Shown one piece after another: positions 5,448 through 8,234 of a DNA stretch of 8,234 nucleotides. How positions within the stretch are numbered: the stretch's first letter is position 1; every line of letters begins with the position of its first letter. A program made the translations under genes and the position numbers. The notes beneath the pieces were generated by a model. The model was not told where the DNA came from. It searched no databases and saw only the letters and a program-made list of their open reading frames with translations. This DNA is from Chloroflexota bacterium (GTDB lineage: Bacteria; Chloroflexota; Limnocylindria; Limnocylindrales; CSP1-4), in NCBI GenBank assembly GCA_021801545.1, contig JAJYXX010000283.1:1-8234 (forward strand), written 5' to 3'.

Positions 5448-6020
5448 TCAGTAGACGCGGACGGTGACGAACTGGGTGCCCTGACCGAGACCGCAGCCGC
5501 ACGTCGCCGCGAAGTCCGACGGCATGAGATCGACGATGCGGACCGGTCGATGGCCGGCCCGCGGGCCATAGTCGGTGACGACGCGCTCGACGCATCCGCC
5601 GGCGCCGCAGACGACGACGACCGTCCCGCGCGGGAGACGCATCGCCGTCGTGCCGTTGTCGTACCAGGTGGCCCAGCCGGAGATCGTGTAGCGCGGCGGC
5701 TTCCACTCCGATGCCGGCGCGGCCGAGGGCTGCTTGACCTTCGGGCGGGTCGCCGGGGCCCGGAATGCGGCGGGTTCGACGAGCATCGCCCCGGGCTCGA
5801 GATAGCCGCTGGAGCGATGGGCAGCGTCGAGCGGACGGACAACCGGAGTTGAGCCATCGCTGATCGCGCCGATCCGGAGTGCCTGGAACGCCGCTGCCGG
5901 AACGGTCTGCTCCGGACTCGGGGTGCGCGAGCCGGCAAGACCTGGCAGGGCGACCAGCGCGAGGGCAGCGGTGAGCACCGCGCCCGCGACAAGCGTCCTG
6001 GGTCGCACTAGGACGCACAC
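5448..6020 (-). CDS. Exported RlpA-like double-psi beta-barrel protein
   Basis: The 190-residue product begins with a signal-peptide-like stretch: a short basic N-region, hydrophobic core LVAGAVLTAALALVALPGLAG (about 10-30) and likely cleavage after it. A Pro/Ala-rich linker of about 80 residues leads to a C-terminal double-psi beta-barrel (112-190), recognised by SGWATWYDNGTTAMRLPRGT (114-133), VVTDYGP (147-153) and RPVRIVDLMPSDFA (158-171), the RlpA pattern. D150 and D164 sit at conserved acidic positions. Related domains occur in peptidoglycan-cleaving RlpA, Rpf-associated domains and expansins, so a cell-wall role outside the membrane is likely but not proven. No SPOR domain is present. 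Two close cysteine pairs (C138/C143 and C174/C176) could form disulfides. The GTG at 6018-6020 is chosen for GGTGAAG upstream; a second GTG at codon 5 is possible. Same strand as pyrR but 176 bp away, probably a separate unit. Confidence 0.85.
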   Translation of the reverse strand: MCVLVRPRTLVAGAVLTAALALVALPGLAGSRTPSPEQTVPAAAFQALRIGAISDGSTPVVRPLDAAHRSSGYLEPGAMLVEPAAFRAPATRPKVKQPSAAPASEWKPPRYTISGWATWYDNGTTAMRLPRGTVVVVCGAGGCVERVVTDYGPRAGHRPVRIVDLMPSDFAATCGCGLGQGTQFVTVRVY

Positions 6021-6145
6021 GATACGGCATCTTCACCGTTCGCGCCAGCATGCAGGATCGTCCGCGTGAACCGGCCCGCCAGCAGCGGGCGGCTCGGGTC
6101 GCCTTCGTCCGGCTGGCCCCCGGGCTTGCACGACGTGAGAGTAGC

Positions 6146-6200
6146 GAACCGACCGGAGCGGGCGCCCAGGCCCGGAACCGGCCGGAGCGGGCGGGCCCGG
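6146..6200. repeat. Imperfect tandem duplication, about 25-30 bp
   Basis: The stretch starting GAACCGACCGGAGCGGGCG (6146) recurs as GAACCGGCCGGAGCGGGCG (6175). Both continue into GGCCCGG, with a few bases missing from the second copy. It is intergenic and of unknown function, probably slippage in GC-rich sequence. Confidence 0.55.
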
Positions 6201-6230
6201 ATCCGGCGCACCGGCAAGCGCTCCGGCAGC

Positions 6231-6270
6231 GTTCGGTGCCGGGGCCGGCCCCGGCACCCCGGCACCGAAC
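6231..6270 (-). terminator. Large GC-rich hairpin right after the propeller gene
   Basis: GTTCGGTGCCGGGG (6231-6244) and CCCCGGCACCGAAC (6257-6270) form a perfect 14-bp stem with a 12-base loop, starting two bases after the stop of the propeller gene on the minus strand. An alternative is the perfect 22-bp palindrome at 6236-6257. Strength and position suggest a 3'-end or terminator structure, but no U-tract follows. Confidence 0.55.
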
Positions 6271-6272
6271 GT

Positions 6273-8234
6273 TCAGCGGACGACGATCACCGCGTCGTTG
6301 CCGGTGGCGGGCTGGCTGTCGACCTGGCCGGTCCCCGTCTCGTCCCAGGCGAGAACCGAGAGCCGGCTCCCCTCGCCGTCCTGGCCGGGTGGGGTCGCCC
6401 AGGCGAGACGACCGTCGGCGATCGAGAAACCGGCGAGGGCGGGGACGTCGAGGAGCGGGCTCCGCGCGGCGTCGACGCGGCCGGTCGGGCCGTCGATCAC
6501 GAGCAGGCTGAGCCGCCCGAGCCACGGGTTCACCGGGTCGCCGATCCAGACGGCCAGCCGTGTGCCGGTCGAGTCCCAACGGATGTCCCAGTCCCGTGGC
6601 ACAACCAGGGCCCCGGACGGGCTCGACGGCAGGAGCAGATCCGGGCCGACCAGCGGCGTAAACGGGGTCGCCGACGGCGTGGGCAGCGGGGATGCTGCAC
6701 CGCCATCGCCCTGGCTGCTGGCAGGTGGCACGGCAGGTTCGCTGCCATCCGGCGCGGAGCCGGTCGGGCTCGGCGCACCGGTGGCGGGCGGCAGGAGCAC
6801 CGTCGGGGACGGCGTCGGGACCGACGACAGGACCGGCAAACGGGCCACGTCCGACCGTCCGAGCCGATCGAGGGCACCGGTCGTTGTCGGCGCCTCGGCT
6901 GCCGGCGACTCGACCGGACCGGCCGTCGGGGTCGCCTCGGCTGCCGGCGACTCGACCGGACCGGCCGGGGTCGAATCGGGTCCCGGCGTCGAATCGGGTC
7001 CTGGTGTCGGTAGCGGCAGGACCAGCTCGCCCGACGGACCGGGCGACGGCTGGAGGGCTCCGCCGGTCAACCACGACCAGGGCGCGATGACGAGCTGGCC
7101 CTCGAGCGGCTGCCAGGACGAGGAGGCGGCGTCGAACCCGAGTGACCCGCTCCAGTAGACGACGTACCGGCCGGACGGATCGAGGACCGGGCGCCAGGCC
7201 GGGACGGGCAGGTCGAACCGCTGGCCGCTCGCCGGATCGAGCACGAACGAGACCGCCTGGCCGGTCGGGACAGCGTCGATCGGGGACGGCGCCGGGCTGG
7301 TGTCGAGGTCGGGCGAGGTGTCGGGCCCGGACGAGCTGCCGGGAGTCGTCGCGGGCGCCGCCGACGGCGGGACGGGCGTCGGGCTGGGTGTCGCAACCGG
7401 CGTCGACGTCGGCGCGTCGGACCCGCCCGGGAGGGGCTCGCTCGGAACGAGGGCTGGGTCGGGCGGCGGAACGAGCGGGTCGGGAACGGCGCGGCTGCCG
7501 AGGATCAGGCCGCCGAACCAGGCCGAGAAGACCGAGGCATGGTCGGTCGTCACCGGCCGGGCGAGCAGGTCCCCGACGTGCCAGACGTAGATGTCGGGGC
7601 CGTGGCTGCCGTCCGCGGGGCGGGCCGTGAAGGCAAACCACGCGCCATCGCCGGAGTACGCAGCGCTTTCGCCGACGACGATGACGTCGCTGATGATCGC
7701 GATCGGGCTGCCCAGCGCCGGCGAGGCGGCGGGGCCGGACGACGGCGTCTGGCCAGGTTCGGCCGGGGCCGAGGACTCGGTGGCGGACGGCGAAACGGGG
7801 GCGGACGGCGAGGAGACCGCCGACGGTGACAGCGGCGCGGCGGTCGGCGAGGGCGGTATGGGCGGCGGCGCCGAGGGCCCGGTCGACGGCGAGGGCGGTA
7901 TGGGCGGCGGCGCCGAGGGCCCGGTCGACGGCGCGATCGTCTGGCCGCCGCCGGAATTCCCGGACACCTCGGGCGCCTCCGACGCTGGGGTTGGCGACGG
8001 CGGCGCCGACGCGATCGCAAACGGCGTACCGCTCGGACCGGGCGACCCGCTGCCCGGGGCTCCGCCAGTCTCGCCGACCGGCACGACGTAGACCACGCCT
8101 CCGGCCGACGTTGTCGCAGCATCGAGAACGATGACCTGCGACTGGCTGGGTGAGCGAAGGACGGCCCGCGGTGCACTCGTGAGCCGGATCAGCTGGCGCG
8201 CCGAGCCGTCGATCGGAGCACAGTCGGGCTGGGC
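6273..8234 (-). CDS. Beta-propeller-like protein with long Pro/Ser/Thr-rich linkers, partial (N-terminus outside window)
   Basis: The minus-strand frame is open from the window edge to a TGA at 6273-6275, giving 653 residues. The GTG at 8094-8096 is internal, because coherent protein sequence (for example SQSQVIVLDAATTSAGG) continues upstream to 8234. Folded modules resembling WD40/TolB-type propeller blades alternate with low-complexity linkers: residues 1-53; 177-248 (AAYSGDGAWFAFTAR, DIYVWHVGD); 326-390 (VLDPASGQRFDLPV, LDPSGRYVVYWSG); and 541-653 (WDSTGTRLAVWIGD, LSLLVIDGPTGRV, DGRLAWATPPG). The linkers at about 54-176, 249-325 and 391-540 are Pro/Ser/Thr/Ala-rich, like linkers of secreted or wall-associated actinobacterial and Chloroflexota proteins. 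No signal peptide or membrane segment can be checked because the N-terminus is missing. Function is unknown; a surface-exposed or extracytoplasmic sensor/scaffold is a guess. Confidence 0.75.
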   Translation of the reverse strand, partial: AQPDCAPIDGSARQLIRLTSAPRAVLRSPSQSQVIVLDAATTSAGGVVYVVPVGETGGAPGSGSPGPSGTPFAIASAPPSPTPASEAPEVSGNSGGGQTIAPSTGPSAPPPIPPSPSTGPSAPPPIPPSPTAAPLSPSAVSSPSAPVSPSATESSAPAEPGQTPSSGPAASPALGSPIAIISDVIVVGESAAYSGDGAWFAFTARPADGSHGPDIYVWHVGDLLARPVTTDHASVFSAWFGGLILGSRAVPDPLVPPPDPALVPSEPLPGGSDAPTSTPVATPSPTPVPPSAAPATTPGSSSGPDTSPDLDTSPAPSPIDAVPTGQAVSFVLDPASGQRFDLPVPAWRPVLDPSGRYVVYWSGSLGFDAASSSWQPLEGQLVIAPWSWLTGGALQPSPGPSGELVLPLPTPGPDSTPGPDSTPAGPVESPAAEATPTAGPVESPAAEAPTTTGALDRLGRSDVARLPVLSSVPTPSPTVLLPPATGAPSPTGSAPDGSEPAVPPASSQGDGGAASPLPTPSATPFTPLVGPDLLLPSSPSGALVVPRDWDIRWDSTGTRLAVWIGDPVNPWLGRLSLLVIDGPTGRVDAARSPLLDVPALAGFSIADGRLAWATPPGQDGEGSRLSVLAWDETGTGQVDSQPATGNDAVIVVR
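6891..6966 (-). repeat. 34-bp direct repeat, 42-bp period, in propeller linker 3
   Basis: Bases 6891-6924 recur exactly at 6933-6966, with an 8-base spacer. They encode two copies of AGPVESPAAEA in the Pro/Ser-rich linker. Confidence 0.8.
6970..7005 (-). repeat. 18-bp tandem repeat in propeller linker 3
   Basis: GTCGAATCGGGTCCCGGC (6970-6987) is followed directly by a copy differing at two bases (6988-7005). It encodes a repeated PGPDST hexapeptide. Confidence 0.8.
7846..7933 (-). repeat. 42-bp tandem repeat, about 2.1 copies, in propeller linker 1
   Basis: Bases 7846-7887 and 7888-7929 are identical 42-base units, and four bases of a third copy follow. They encode two exact copies of STGPSAPPPIPPSP (about residues 103-130 of the partial protein). 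The identity at DNA level suggests a recent duplication. Confidence 0.9.

Larger units (their letters stand above)
6021..6272. other. 252-bp intergenic region with inverted and imperfect direct repeats
   Basis: The gap lies between the propeller gene stop and the RlpA-like start. It contains the large hairpin at 6231-6270, an imperfect tandem repeat at 6146-6200 and a 6-bp hairpin GCCCGC-CAGCA-GCGGGC at 6074-6090. The RlpA-like promoter should lie in it, but I see no convincing -35/-10 pair. Confidence 0.6.

Noticed and set aside
6066..7158. Plus-strand open frames of about 290-315 codons opposite the propeller gene
   Set aside because: They mirror the Pro/Ser-rich minus-strand coding sequence. 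The minus frame has blade-like sequence and runs to the window edge, while the plus frames have low-complexity Arg/Gly content only.
5407..7641. A 744-codon minus-strand frame
   Set aside because: It overlaps the RlpA-like and propeller genes in another frame and is Arg/Pro-rich throughout, with no recognisable domain; a composition artefact.

Overview
This is a very GC-rich bacterial window (most third codon positions are G or C) with compact genes and frequent GTG starts. The pyrR-pyrB-pyrC order, the lack of poly-T terminators and the Pro/Ser/Thr-rich secreted protein suggest a Chloroflexota or Actinomycetota-like soil or groundwater lineage. No rRNA or other phylogenetic marker is present, so this is only a guess. 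No mobile element, CRISPR array, tRNA or rRNA was seen.

Layout. At 1-351 (+) lies the C-terminal end of a PLP-dependent group II amino acid decarboxylase. It converges on five complete and one partial gene, all on the minus strand. The convergent gap 352-704 holds hairpins and a pair of exact 44-bp direct repeats. Read in the minus-strand direction from the right edge, the genes are: a partial extracellular-type beta-propeller protein with long Pro/Ser/Thr linkers (6273-8234, open at the window edge); a small exported RlpA-like double-psi beta-barrel protein (5448-6020); pyrR (4687-5271); pyrB (3633-4679); pyrC (2104-3636); and an FAD-dependent DAO-family oxidoreductase (705-2021).

How the genes work together. 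PyrB (aspartate carbamoyltransferase) and PyrC (dihydroorotase) catalyse steps 2 and 3 of de novo UMP synthesis, and PyrR is the uridine-nucleotide-sensing RNA-binding regulator. pyrR-pyrB-pyrC is a tight operon: 7 bp separate pyrR from pyrB, and pyrB and pyrC share a GTGA stop/start overlap. The oxidoreductase follows 82 bp later behind a small hairpin and may or may not be co-transcribed.

The most interesting feature is the pyrR leader. A 17-nt hairpin carrying the PyrR-binding core CCNGNGAGGY ends two bases before a strong Shine-Dalgarno (AAGGAAGGAG). That Shine-Dalgarno is correctly spaced not for pyrR but for a tiny GTG-started ORF, whose TGA overlaps an in-frame ATG of pyrR. This looks like PyrR-controlled translation of a leader peptide coupled to pyrR, rather than classical transcription attenuation. 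It is a sequence-based hypothesis and the main thing to test here.
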